Positions 19,901 to 27,853 of a stretch of 64,000 nt of DNA are shown here, piece by piece. Where the stretch lies: positions 1-64,000 of the forward strand of contig NZ_CAJPUY010000002.1 of NCBI RefSeq assembly GCF_905397275.1. Direction: 5' to 3'. How positions within the stretch are numbered: the stretch's first letter is position 1; every line of letters starts with the position of its first letter. The DNA is from Cupriavidus yeoncheonensis (GTDB lineage Bacteria; Pseudomonadota; Gammaproteobacteria; Burkholderiales; Burkholderiaceae). Made by a program: the position numbers and the translations under genes. The notes beneath the pieces were generated by a model. The model was not told where the DNA came from. It searched no databases and worked only from the letters and a program-made list of their open reading frames with translations.

Positions 19901-20177
19901 CCTGATGACCACGCTGGCCATGATCTTCGGCATGGTGCCGCTGGCCTTCAGCCTGGGCGAAGGCGCCGAGCAGCGCGCGCCGATGGGCCAGACGGTGATC
20001 GGCGGCATCATCACCTCGTCGATCCTGACGCTCGTGGTCGTGCCCGTGATCTATACGTACCTTGATGATTTCGCGGCGTGGCTGCGGCGACGCTGGCAGG
20101 GCAAGCCGGCAGTGGCGGCCAGTTCTCCCGCCGGGGCCGACGCAGGAGGAGCGGCACAACATCGGAGCGCCGAATGA
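16962..20177 (+). CDS. RND-family efflux transporter (HAE1-like)
   Basis: The 1071-residue proton-driven inner-membrane pump has twelve transmembrane helices in the usual 1+5+1+5 layout and two large periplasmic loops. The N-terminus MWFTRLSIQNPVLATMM and the paired Asp residues at 403-404 (LLIDDAIVV), which carry the proton in helix 4, are intact. It starts 12 bases after the adaptor gene. No outer-membrane partner lies inside the operon, but a TolC-like gene is 1.2 kb downstream on the same strand. The drug class cannot be told from sequence alone. Confidence 0.92.
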   Translation: MWFTRLSIQNPVLATMMMLAFIVVGLFSYQRLPVDQFPDITFPVVVVQTEYPGAAPESVESDVTRKVEEIVNTISGIDEIFSHSYQGTSVVVVKFDLSVDVGQAAQDVRDKLALIRPQLRDEVEEPRVLRYDPTDAPIFYLSVSNAPGAQRSQRELTTIADQIVRKRLETVRGVGAINIVGGTKREVEIRIRPAQLEALGIGIDQVMNAIRSENQELPAGELRSSSTETVVQIKGRVPTPDAFRHIIVARRAGQPVTLGEIADVRDGQEEQESLALLDGKRALFLSVVKAQGQNTVDTVDGLVRMADEVRKLVPAGVQLTVVNDTARGIRSSVKEVRSTLLEGALLTVAIVFLFLGSWRSTVITGLTLPIALIGTFGVMYLCGFTLNVITLMALSLCVGLLIDDAIVVRENIVRHNLMGKDHRTSALDGTAEIGLAVLATTFSIVAVFLPVGFMGGIIGRFFHQFGITVVAAVLISMFVSFTLDPMLSSVWHDPDLHGTGNKTSWYGRTVGRLLDWFSARMDALGHGYAGMLGWALRHRLATTLIAIVTFFGSFALVPLIGTEFVPAADLGETQVGFTTPVGTSMEVTEAKVRQVEAALKSFPEVAYTYATINSGNTSGRNNALVSVRLVERRARKLSTVQLNPKIRERLSGIAGITLTMVGMPDGAGGQKAVQVSIQGDDLNELRRLSQEASRRMRSIRGLADLDSSMKDDRPTVEVRIRRELASDLGVGVAQVGNALRPLLAGDAISSWRAPDDQNYDVRVRLPRDARTGLADLTALMIASNQTNPDGTPKMVALRQVADLVPTTGANQISRRDLNREVELTANTAGRSAGEVARDVKAALDGMTWPAGYKYRFGGSTKSMNESFGYAVSALALAVIFIYMILASQFASFFQPIAIMTSLPLTLIGVFAALLLFRSTLNMFSIIGFIMLMGLVTKNAILLVDFANQARRGHVDGADGQAPLSREAALIEAARVRLRPILMTTLAMIFGMVPLAFSLGEGAEQRAPMGQTVIGGIITSSILTLVVVPVIYTYLDDFAAWLRRRWQGKPAVAASSPAGADAGGAAQHRSAE

Positions 20178-20294
20178 GCCGGACGGCGCACGGAGGGTTA
20201 AAATACTGGGTTTGACAAGACTGCCCGGCCGTGGCACCGCGCGGCCCGGACACAAGCACCCACATAGCGGTTGGCATTGGTAAGGAATGGCAAG

Positions 20295-20948
20295 ATGGAT
20301 CTCGAAAAAGCCCGCTTCAACATGATCGAACAGCAAATCCGCCCATGGGATGTGCTGGACCAGGAAATCCTCGACCTGCTGGCAGTGGTCAAGCGCGAGG
20401 AATTCGTTCCCGCGGCCTACAAGGGCCTGGCCTTTGTCGACATGGAGATTCCGCTGCCGGGCGGCCAGAACATGCTGCCGCCGCGCGTGGAAGCCCGCAT
20501 CCTGCAGGAACTGGCCGTGCGCAAGCATGAGAACGTGCTGGAAATCGGCGCCGGCTCCGGCTACATGGCCGCGCTGCTGGCCAACCGCGCGCGCCATGTG
20601 CTGACCGTGGACATCATGCCGGAACTCGTGGCCCTGGCCCGCCAGAACCTGGCCGACGCAGGTGTCACCAATGCCGACGTGGCCGAAGGCAACGCCGCCG
20701 ACGGCTGGACCGCCGCGGCCCCGTACGACGTGATCTGCATCTCCGGCTCGCTGCCGGCCATCCCGCAGTCGATCCTGTCGCAGGTCAAGGTGGGCGGCCG
20801 CATCGCCGCGTTTGTCGGCGCGCTGCCGGTCATGGAAGCCCGCCTGGTCACGCGCCTGTCCGAAACCGAATACCAGGTGGTGAACCTGTTCGAGACCGCG
20901 GTCAAGCCGCTGATCGGCGCAGCCCAGCCGTCGCAGTTCCGTTTCTGA
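20295..20948 (+). CDS. pcm: Protein-L-isoaspartate O-methyltransferase
   Basis: The 217-residue SAM-dependent enzyme starts repair of isoaspartyl residues in damaged proteins. The N-terminus FNMIEQQIRPW, the active-site segment PLPGGQNMLPPR and the SAM motif VLEIGAGSGYMAA (residues 81-93) are diagnostic. AAGGA lies upstream of ATG 20295; an upstream TTG at 20271 is less likely. The order pcm, rhodanese, tolC-like, waaA is a recurring arrangement in Burkholderiales. TAAAAT at 20199-20204 may belong to its promoter, without a good -35. Confidence 0.92.
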   Translation: MDLEKARFNMIEQQIRPWDVLDQEILDLLAVVKREEFVPAAYKGLAFVDMEIPLPGGQNMLPPRVEARILQELAVRKHENVLEIGAGSGYMAALLANRARHVLTVDIMPELVALARQNLADAGVTNADVAEGNAADGWTAAAPYDVICISGSLPAIPQSILSQVKVGGRIAAFVGALPVMEARLVTRLSETEYQVVNLFETAVKPLIGAAQPSQFRF

Positions 20949-20961
20949 GGACACAGCCGCC

Positions 20962-21285
20962 ATGCAGGTCATCCAAGCTACCGAACTGGCCCAGTGGCTG
21001 GCCGACGCCAGCCGCGCCAGGCCGGTCCTGCTCGATGTGCGTGAGCCGTGGGAGGTGCAGACCTGCGCCATGCCCGGCATCACCCACATCCCCATGCGCG
21101 ACATTCCGGCACGCGCCGCCGAACTCGACGAGGACGCGGACATCGTCTGCATCTGCCACCACGGCATGCGCAGCATGCAGGTAGCCGCGTATCTCGAACG
21201 CCAAGGCTATGCCAGGGTCTACAACCTCACCGGCGGCGTCGACGCCTGGGCGAGCCAAGTGGATCCGGCCATGCCGAAGTACTGA
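20962..21285 (+). CDS. Single-domain rhodanese
   Basis: The 107-residue protein is one rhodanese domain. The catalytic loop is CHHGMR with Cys65, and CAMPGITHIP and YNLTGGVDAWA are the flanking family motifs. Rhodaneses move sulfane sulfur between thiols; the physiological acceptor is unknown, and the HHGMRS loop is the type often found in GlpE-like small proteins. It begins 13 bases after pcm with GAGGA upstream, so the two are probably co-transcribed. Confidence 0.9.
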   Translation: MQVIQATELAQWLADASRARPVLLDVREPWEVQTCAMPGITHIPMRDIPARAAELDEDADIVCICHHGMRSMQVAAYLERQGYARVYNLTGGVDAWASQVDPAMPKY

Positions 21286-21378
21286 GAGGCCGGCTCTGGC
21301 TTGCCGGCCGGCCCGCGAAGTCAAACCCGAAGAAGAAACGACCGTTGGCCGCGCCTGTGCCGGCAACCTGGAGATGTG

Positions 21379-22872
21379 ATGACGTTTGCGCCTTTCGCCG
21401 CGACCGGCAGGATGCGGCTGGCTGTAGCGCTGTCCTTGTATGCGCTGCTGCAAATGCCGGCGGCCTCGGCTGCCGACCTGCTGCAGGTCTACCGCGATGC
21501 CCAGTCCAATGACGCCCAGTTCGCCAGTGCGCGCTCCCAGTTGCTGGCCACGCGCGAGAAGCTGCCGCAGGGCCGGGCCGGCCTGCTGCCGCTGGTCACC
21601 GGCACGGCCGGCGCCAACCGTACCCGGCTGGACCAGACCGCTTCAGTCGCGCAGGGCCTGGTCAGCGCCTCGGGCGTGCGCTTCTTCGACAACAACAGCT
21701 GGGCCCTGCAACTGAGCCAGCCGCTGTTCCGCTGGGACCGCTGGGAAACCTACAAGCAGGGCGAGCTGGCCGCCATGGCTGGCGAAGTCACGTTCCAGCA
21801 GGCGCAGCTCGACCTGATCACCCGGTCCTCGCAGGCTTATTTCGACGTGCTCACGGCCCAGGACAACCTCTACCTGGCCGGCGCGCAGAAGAAGGCCATC
21901 GGCGAGCAGCTCGCGCAGGCCAAGCGCAATTTCGAGGTGGGCACCGCCACCATCACCGACGCCAACGACGCCCAGGCCCGCTACGACCTGGCCACGTCGA
22001 CCGAAATCGCCGCACAGAGCGCGCTGGAAGTTGCCCGCGCCAACCTGCAGCAGATCACCGGCAAGCCCGTGGACGAGCTGCTCGGGCTGCGACCCGAGGC
22101 CGAGTTGCCCGCTCCGATGCCGGCCGACTCCAACGCCTGGGCGGCCCAGGCCGAGGCCAGCAACCTGCAGGTGGGCCTGGCCAACTACAACCTGGAAACC
22201 GCCCAGCGCGAAACCAACAAAGCACGCGCCGCGCACCTGCCGTCAGTGGACCTGGTGGCCTCTTACGGTTTCACCAACCAGACCGGCAGCGCCACGCAGA
22301 CAGTGTCCACGCACTACACCGCCTCGCAGATCGGTGTACAGCTGAGCATGCCGATCTTCGCGGGTGGCCAGATCCAGTCGCGCGTGCGTGAAACCATAGC
22401 GCTGGCCGACAAGGCCGCCAGCGACCTGGAGTTCGCACGCCGCACTGCCGCGCAGGGCGCGCGCCAGAGCTATTCGGGAGTCTCCAATGGCCTGGCGCAG
22501 GTCAAGGCGCTGGAAGCGGCGGAGCGTTCAGCGCAGAGCGCCGTGGAATCGAACCAGCTTGGATACGAAGTGGGCGTGCGCATCAACATCGATGTGCTGA
22601 ATGCCGAGGCGCAGCTCTTCCAGACACGCGCCAACCTGGCCAAGGCCCGCTATGACACGATCATGAACGGCCTGCGGCTGAAGGCCTCGACGGGCGCGCT
22701 GAAGGAAGACGATATCGTTCAGATCAACACGCTGCTGACGTCGGCGCCGGGGGCCATGTACCAGTTGCCGCAGAAGGCCAAAGTAGGCGCGGTGGCATCG
22801 CCCGCGCCCACGGCGGCCAGTCGCCGCGGGGGCCGGCGTGAAGCGCTGGCAAGCGGGACGCCCCGCTCCTGA
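21379..22872 (+). CDS. TolC-family outer-membrane channel protein
   Basis: The 497-residue protein has a signal peptide ending near ASA (residues 29-31) and then the TolC repeat layout. DLLQVYRDAQSNDAQFASARSQ-type helices and short beta segments (NNSWALQLSQPLFRW) occur in two structural repeats, the second containing QIGVQLSMPIFAGG. It forms the trimeric outer-membrane duct for type I secretion or RND efflux. ATG 21379 follows CTGGAG; the frame is open upstream to 21301. It is the likely outer-membrane partner of the RND pump upstream, an inference from location. Confidence 0.9.
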   Translation: MTFAPFAATGRMRLAVALSLYALLQMPAASAADLLQVYRDAQSNDAQFASARSQLLATREKLPQGRAGLLPLVTGTAGANRTRLDQTASVAQGLVSASGVRFFDNNSWALQLSQPLFRWDRWETYKQGELAAMAGEVTFQQAQLDLITRSSQAYFDVLTAQDNLYLAGAQKKAIGEQLAQAKRNFEVGTATITDANDAQARYDLATSTEIAAQSALEVARANLQQITGKPVDELLGLRPEAELPAPMPADSNAWAAQAEASNLQVGLANYNLETAQRETNKARAAHLPSVDLVASYGFTNQTGSATQTVSTHYTASQIGVQLSMPIFAGGQIQSRVRETIALADKAASDLEFARRTAAQGARQSYSGVSNGLAQVKALEAAERSAQSAVESNQLGYEVGVRINIDVLNAEAQLFQTRANLAKARYDTIMNGLRLKASTGALKEDDIVQINTLLTSAPGAMYQLPQKAKVGAVASPAPTAASRRGGRREALASGTPRS

Positions 22873-22887
22873 CGGACACGATGGACA

Positions 22888-22922
22888 GCACAGAACGGGC
22901 CGCAATGCGGCCCGTTCTGTGC
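22888..22922. terminator. 16-bp perfect hairpin between convergent genes
   Basis: Positions 22888-22903 pair perfectly with 22907-22922 around the loop AAT. It lies 15 bases after the tolC-like stop and 7 bases before the stop of the opposite gene. No T-run follows on either strand, so it may act as a 3'-end stabiliser or a weak terminator. Confidence 0.65.
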
Positions 22923-22929
22923 GCCGGCC

Positions 22930-23757
22930 CTAGTTCGCGCGCGTGCGCGACTCCACGCTGAGCAATTGCCAGCGGATCGAAGCGGCATCCGCAGGCGGGT
23001 TGGGCACCTTGTACTCGCGCACACGCAGCTTGTACGACACACCCTGCTCGAAGTCCAGTCCCTCGATCGGCCCGTACCAGAGCTGCCACGGCGCATCCGG
23101 CGACTCGCGCCAGCGGTAGCAGGTCATGCGGCCCACGCCGCTGCATTCCACGCGCTGGGAATCGATATAGACGATCTTTTCAACGCTGCCCGCGGCATCG
23201 ATGCGCGCGCCGCGCTGGCCGACGCCCTCACGCTCGACGAACTGCAGCAGGTCCTCGCTGGCGGTCTTCCAGATGATCTGGCGGCCCGTGGAACCTGACG
23301 TCGGCTGCGAGCCAACCGTCAGGAACGGGGTCTGCATGGCCTGGAGCAAAGCCGACTCCAGCTCCATGCGCGGCGGCGGGCAGGCCATGCGCGTACCGGC
23401 GACGCGGTCGAAGCGGATGCCGGTATCGGTCTTGCCGTAGCTGCCGGTGAAACGGTTGCATCCGCTCGTGCCGCTGACCGTGCCCTGGGCGGCGTCGATG
23501 CCGGCGCTGAACTCGAAGATGATGGGCTGGCCGTTGTCGCCATGCGGGATATCGCGCAGCCTGCCGTCGGGCTGTTGCCAGCGCACCAGTTCCCAGCGGC
23601 TGGGGCCGGAGGATTGGGTCTGGTTGAGGGCGGTGGTGGCGCCGGTGGAGTCAGGCGCCGCCCCGGTCGCGCACGCGCCCAGGGCGCCTGCCAGTATGGC
23701 CGCGGCTGCCCCGCGCCGGGCAATCCGGCGGCAGGTATCACGGGTCAATGTCTGCAT
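22930..23757 (-). CDS. META-domain (HslJ-like)/DUF4377-type lipoprotein
   Basis: The 275-residue protein has a lipobox LGAC (Cys29). A META-type domain follows at about residues 50-145 (WELVRWQQPDG, SGCNRFTGSYG, TRMACPPPRMELESALLQAM), as in heat-inducible HslJ. A C-terminal domain (CYRWRESPDAPWQLWYGPIEGLDF) resembles DUF4377. The function is unknown; related proteins are surface or periplasmic and linked to stress or drug tolerance. It converges on the tolC-like gene and sits 102 bases downstream of waaA on the same strand. Confidence 0.8.
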   Translation of the reverse strand: MQTLTRDTCRRIARRGAAAAILAGALGACATGAAPDSTGATTALNQTQSSGPSRWELVRWQQPDGRLRDIPHGDNGQPIIFEFSAGIDAAQGTVSGTSGCNRFTGSYGKTDTGIRFDRVAGTRMACPPPRMELESALLQAMQTPFLTVGSQPTSGSTGRQIIWKTASEDLLQFVEREGVGQRGARIDAAGSVEKIVYIDSQRVECSGVGRMTCYRWRESPDAPWQLWYGPIEGLDFEQGVSYKLRVREYKVPNPPADAASIRWQLLSVESRTRAN

Positions 23758-23859
23758 GGGTCTTGGCTCCTGTCATGAGGCGAGCCAGGCAGTCCACTGA
23801 CTGGCGCGCCAGGTTAATGCCCCTTAGAGCCCGGGCCTTGCCGCGAATTCCCGTTCCGC

Positions 23860-25149
23860 TCAGGCACCCAGCGCGGGTGCCAGCGCCGCCAGCGTCCGCA
23901 CCGTTGCCCCACGGTGCACACCCGCGAACGTGCGTGCATGCGCGCGCATCTCTGCCAGCGCGGTGGCATCCGCGAGCAAGCGGGCCGCGGCCTGCATCAA
24001 CTCTTCGGCATTCGCCACGCGCCGGCATGCACCGGCCGCGATGGCGTCTTCCGTCGCCTGCGCGAAGTTGAAGGTATGCGGGCCGACCAGCACCGGCGTG
24101 CCCACGGCGCAGGACTCGATCAGGTTTTGTCCGCCCAGCGGCAGCAGGCTGCCGCCCACGAAGGCCAGGTCCGAAGCGGCGAAGTACATGGCCATCTCGC
24201 CCATCGAATCGCCGAGCACGATGTCCGCGGTGATCGGTGCGGCCAGTTTGTCGACATCCATCGCACTGCGGCGCTGGACCGAGAAGCCCGCGCGTTCCGC
24301 CATGGCCGCGACTTCGTCAAAGCGTTGCGGATGGCGCGGCACCAGCAGCAAGGCCGGCCTTGGCGTGTCGCCGCAAAGCTGAGGCCAGCGCGAGAGCGCA
24401 TCCAGCAGAAACGGTTCCTCACCTTCCCGCGTGCTCGCCGCCGCCAGCACGGCACGGCCGCCAAACGCCTGGCGCAGGCGATGGCCGCGCTCGATACCGG
24501 CCGGTGCCGGCTGCATGTCGAACTTGAGGTTGCCGGTGATCTGGACCGCTTCGAGGCCCAGGGCCTGGAAACGCTCGGCATCGCCGCTGGTCTGCGCCAG
24601 GACGCCGGCAAAGTCCGCATACATCGCCGACGCGGCGCGGCCGAAACGCGCCGTACGGCGGAAGCTGCGCGGCGACAGGCGTGCATTGACGAGGAACAGC
24701 GGCACGCCGGCCCGGCGCGCGCCATGCACAACGTTGGGCCAGACCTCGGTTTCCATCAGCATGCCCGCGGCCGGCCGGAAATACCGCAGGAACCGGCGCA
24801 CGAGCCACGGCAAGTCATAAGGCAGGTAGCACTGGAGCACGCGCGGCTCCTTGCCGAACAATTGCGCGCCGGTCTGCCGGCCGGTCGGCGTCATATGCGT
24901 GAGCAGCAGCCGGTGCGTCGGATAGGCCGCCAGCAATGCCTCGACGAGCGGCTGGGCCGCGCGCGTCTCGCCTACGGAAACCGCATGCACCCACAACCAT
25001 GGGCCTTGCGCGGGCAGGTGCCCGTAGGCCCCGAGACGTTCGCCGATGTTGCGCACATAGCCCGGCTCCTTGCGCCCGCGCCAGACCAGCCGCAACAACG
25101 CCAGCGGCAGGATGACGACCCATAGCAAGCTGTAGAGGACGCGCAACAT
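23860..25149 (-). CDS. waaA: Kdo transferase (3-deoxy-D-manno-octulosonic acid transferase)
   Basis: The 429-residue GT30 enzyme adds Kdo from CMP-Kdo to lipid IVA at the inner face of the cytoplasmic membrane. The N-terminal anchor (VLYSLLWVVILPLALLRL) is followed by GERLG, the WVHAVSVGETRAAQPL active-site region with its catalytic Glu, and TEVWPN. The C-terminal half has the CMP-Kdo-binding segment DSMGEMAMYFAASDLAFVGG and GGQNLIESCAVGTPV. The ATG shares one base with the waaC stop (TGATG), so translation is coupled. Confidence 0.94.
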   Translation of the reverse strand: MLRVLYSLLWVVILPLALLRLVWRGRKEPGYVRNIGERLGAYGHLPAQGPWLWVHAVSVGETRAAQPLVEALLAAYPTHRLLLTHMTPTGRQTGAQLFGKEPRVLQCYLPYDLPWLVRRFLRYFRPAAGMLMETEVWPNVVHGARRAGVPLFLVNARLSPRSFRRTARFGRAASAMYADFAGVLAQTSGDAERFQALGLEAVQITGNLKFDMQPAPAGIERGHRLRQAFGGRAVLAAASTREGEEPFLLDALSRWPQLCGDTPRPALLLVPRHPQRFDEVAAMAERAGFSVQRRSAMDVDKLAAPITADIVLGDSMGEMAMYFAASDLAFVGGSLLPLGGQNLIESCAVGTPVLVGPHTFNFAQATEDAIAAGACRRVANAEELMQAAARLLADATALAEMRAHARTFAGVHRGATVRTLAALAPALGA

Positions 25150-26246
25150 CAGGCCCCTGCCCCGCGTACGCGGCAGGCCGCCTGCCAGACTTCATCGACC
25201 GTGGGCACAACCCCGTCATCGCCCACGTTGGCGATCCGGTCGGACCAGTACCCCTCGGTCTTCCAGCGCCAGGTGGCGGTATAGATTTCCACGGTCGGAC
25301 GGCACAGCGCCGCGGCAATATGGACCAGCCCGGTGTCCACGCCAATGACCACCTCGGCGCGATTGATCAGCCCGAAGCCCTGCATCACGGAGAAGCGCGG
25401 CAGAACCTGCGCACCAGGCACACCGGCTGCGATCTCCTGGGCCGCGCGGCGCTCTGCCTCGTTGCCCCAGGGCAGCAGCATGGCCAGGCCATCGGCCCGC
25501 AGCCGTTGACCGAGCGCGTGCCAGTTGGCCAACTGCCATTTCTTCTTGGCGCCGGCGGTGGCATGGAAGCACGCCGCATAGCGCGCCGGCAACTGCGCCC
25601 AGAGCGGGTCATCGACGTGGAGCGATCGCGCCGACTCGCCGAAGAACCTCGGCGGCTCGGCCGGCGCCATGCCGGTCAGTGCGGCGCCAAGCAGGCGCGA
25701 GCGGCGCACCGAATGCGCCTGGCGCGGAACGCGGACAGGGGCGGTGTACAGCAGGCGCGCGGCAGGCTCGTAGCCGGAACCTTGCGTGCGGTTGCCAAGA
25801 CCGACGATCGGCGCACTGGCAGCCCGCGCTGCCACACGAGCAACCACGGCGGTTTTCAGAAGCCCTTGGCTTTCGACCACGGCGTCGTAGCGCTGCGCGC
25901 GCAGCGCATCGCGGACCTCGCCGATCTCATGCCAGATGGCCGGTTGCCAGAAGCGCTTGCGCCAGCGCCGCAGCGCAAACGGGATCACGCGCGCAACGTC
26001 GGGCAGCAGGCGCACGAGGTCGACATAGCCCTCTTCCACCACCCAGTCGATCTGCGCGCCAGGCCAGCGCGCGCGCAGATCATGGATCAGCGGCATGTTG
26101 TGGACGACATCGCCGAGAGACGAGACCTTGACCACCAGGATGCGCGGATTGGCCGGCAACGCGAACGGCACCGCCTGCGTCACGGCGTGCGGTACCGCCG
26201 GAGCGGCCATCGCCTCGCGCATCTGCTCAGAACGGGAGCTTGGCAT
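25149..26246 (-). CDS. waaC: Lipopolysaccharide heptosyltransferase I
   Basis: This GT9 enzyme adds the first L-glycero-D-manno-heptose to Kdo2-lipid A. Family marks are ILVVKVSSLGDVVHNMP at residues 35-51, WVVEEGYVDLV, the HATAGAKKKWQLANW segment and GVDTGLVHIAAALCRPTV. The 365-residue reading from 26246 overlaps the upstream gene by 20 bases. ATG 26222, just after that gene's stop, would give a shorter N-terminus and is equally plausible, since neither has a strong ribosome site. It is followed directly by waaA. Confidence 0.92.
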   Translation of the reverse strand: MPSSRSEQMREAMAAPAVPHAVTQAVPFALPANPRILVVKVSSLGDVVHNMPLIHDLRARWPGAQIDWVVEEGYVDLVRLLPDVARVIPFALRRWRKRFWQPAIWHEIGEVRDALRAQRYDAVVESQGLLKTAVVARVAARAASAPIVGLGNRTQGSGYEPAARLLYTAPVRVPRQAHSVRRSRLLGAALTGMAPAEPPRFFGESARSLHVDDPLWAQLPARYAACFHATAGAKKKWQLANWHALGQRLRADGLAMLLPWGNEAERRAAQEIAAGVPGAQVLPRFSVMQGFGLINRAEVVIGVDTGLVHIAAALCRPTVEIYTATWRWKTEGYWSDRIANVGDDGVVPTVDEVWQAACRVRGAGA

Positions 26247-27612
26247 CAGGCTTTTCGGCCAGGATCACACGCTTGAATTCAGCCTGGATGCGGGCCAGCG
26301 CCGCGTCGTTGTCGGCCTCGAACCGCATCACCACAACGGGGGTGGTGTTGGACGGACGTGCCAGGCCAAACCCGTCGGGATACTCCACGCGCACGCCGTC
26401 GATGGTGATCACCTCGCGCGCGCCGTCGAACTTGGCGTTGGCCTTGATCTTGTCGAGCAGCGTGAACGGCTCGCCTTCCGCGCACTTGAGCTGCAGCTCC
26501 GGCGTGTTGTTGGCGTTGGGCAGCGCGTTCAGCACGGCGCTCGGGTCGGGATGGCGCGACAGGATCTCAAGCAGGCGCGCGCCGGTGTACAGGCCATCAT
26601 CAAAACCGTACCAGCGGTCCTTGAAGAACACGTGGCCGCTCATCTCGCCGGCGATCGGTGCGCCGGTTTCCTTCAGCTTGGCCTTGACCAGCGAGTGGCC
26701 GGTCTTCCACATCAGCGGCTCGCCGCCGTGCTGGCGGATCCACGGGGCCAGCTTGCCGGTGCACTTGATGTCGTAGATGATCTGCGCGCCCGGGTTGCGG
26801 CCAAGGATCTCCTCGGCGAACAGCATCAGCTGGCGGTCCGGGAAAATCACCTGACCGTCCTTGGTCACCACTCCCAGGCGGTCGCCGTCACCGTCGAAAG
26901 CCAGACCCAGTTCGCAATCAGTTTCCCGCAGAGACTTCATCAGGTCCTGCAGGTTTTCCACGTGGGCGGGATCGGGGTGGTGGTTGGGGAAATTGCCATC
27001 CACGTCGCAGAAAAGCTCGGTCACCTCGCAGCCCAGGCCGCGGAACAGGTCGCCCACGAAGGCGCCCGCCACGCCGTTGCCAGCGTCAAGAGCGATCTTC
27101 ATCGGGCGAGCCAGTTTCACGTCGCTGGTGATGCGGTCGAGGTACTGCTGACGCACATCATATTGGCGGTAATCGCCTGCGCCGCTGGTGAAGTTGCCGG
27201 ACTCGATACGCTGGCGCAGGGCCTGGATCTGGTCGCCATAGATCGCCTTGCCGGCCAGGACCATCTTGAAGCCGTTGTAGTCCGGGGGGTTGTGGCTGCC
27301 GGTGACCATGATGCCGGAAGTGGCTTTTACGCCATCCAACTCGATATTCGTACCGAAGTAGACCATCGGCGTGGCGACCATGCCGAGGTCAATCACGTCC
27401 ATGCCGGCAGCGCGCAGGCCGTCGACCAAGCCGCCGATCAGGTCCGGGCCAGAGAGCCGGCCGTCGCGGCCGACCACCACGGCCTTCTCGCCGGCTTCGG
27501 CCGCCGCGGAACCGAATGACAGGCCGATCAGGCGGGCCACGCCGCGGGTCAGCGACTTTCCGACGATGCCGCGGATGTCATAGGCTTTGAAGATGGAAGG
27601 ATCGATTACCAT
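26227..27612 (-). CDS. manB: Phosphomannomutase/phosphoglucomutase
   Basis: This 461-residue alpha-D-phosphohexomutase interconverts hexose-6-phosphate and hexose-1-phosphate. The phosphoserine loop TGSHNPPDYNG has Ser106, the metal loop is DGDGDR (240-245), the sugar loop GEMSGH is present, and RPSNTTPVVVMRFEAD binds phosphate. In this locus it should supply mannose-1-phosphate to ManC (61276-62715), and hence GDP-mannose and GDP-D-rhamnose, besides glucose-1-phosphate. It heads a minus-strand run with waaC and waaA and diverges from the polysaccharide genes. Confidence 0.92.
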   Translation of the reverse strand: MVIDPSIFKAYDIRGIVGKSLTRGVARLIGLSFGSAAAEAGEKAVVVGRDGRLSGPDLIGGLVDGLRAAGMDVIDLGMVATPMVYFGTNIELDGVKATSGIMVTGSHNPPDYNGFKMVLAGKAIYGDQIQALRQRIESGNFTSGAGDYRQYDVRQQYLDRITSDVKLARPMKIALDAGNGVAGAFVGDLFRGLGCEVTELFCDVDGNFPNHHPDPAHVENLQDLMKSLRETDCELGLAFDGDGDRLGVVTKDGQVIFPDRQLMLFAEEILGRNPGAQIIYDIKCTGKLAPWIRQHGGEPLMWKTGHSLVKAKLKETGAPIAGEMSGHVFFKDRWYGFDDGLYTGARLLEILSRHPDPSAVLNALPNANNTPELQLKCAEGEPFTLLDKIKANAKFDGAREVITIDGVRVEYPDGFGLARPSNTTPVVVMRFEADNDAALARIQAEFKRVILAEKPDAKLPF

Positions 27613-27710
27613 ACTTAGTTCCGTATTGGCGGCCTTATTCGCCGCAATTGATAGTCAACTCAGTCGCTATTGTGCCGGATTTATGTTCCAGAACTGAGGG
27701 ACAGGCGGTT

Positions 27711-27716
27711 TATAAT
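27711..27716 (+). promoter_or_regulatory. -10 box TATAAT before the polysaccharide cluster
   Basis: A consensus TATAAT lies 138 bases before the sugar-phosphate transferase, in the divergent gap with manB. The -35 region (TTCCAG at 27686-27691, 19-base spacer) is poor, so activation or a different spacing is possible. No JUMPstart/ops element (GGCGGTAG) is visible near it. Confidence 0.5.
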
Positions 27717-27853
27717 GCGCCCCCATCCCCTTCTAATGGCCGTATGCCCGTTGCCAAGGCTAATCCCGCCTGCGTACCCGGTTGGGCCTGCAGAACCGAC
27801 GAAAATCTCAACCGCGCACAGCGCCTTGAACCGACAAGCCCCGACTGTTCTGT

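Noticed and set aside
19209..21176. 655-codon minus-strand frame across RND, pcm and the rhodanese
   Set aside because: It spans three genes with clear motifs on the other strand; it is a high-GC shadow frame.
27613..27853. JUMPstart/ops element upstream of the polysaccharide genes
   Set aside because: GGCGGT is present near 27705, but the next bases (TTATAA) do not match GGCGGTAG, so it is not a credible ops site.
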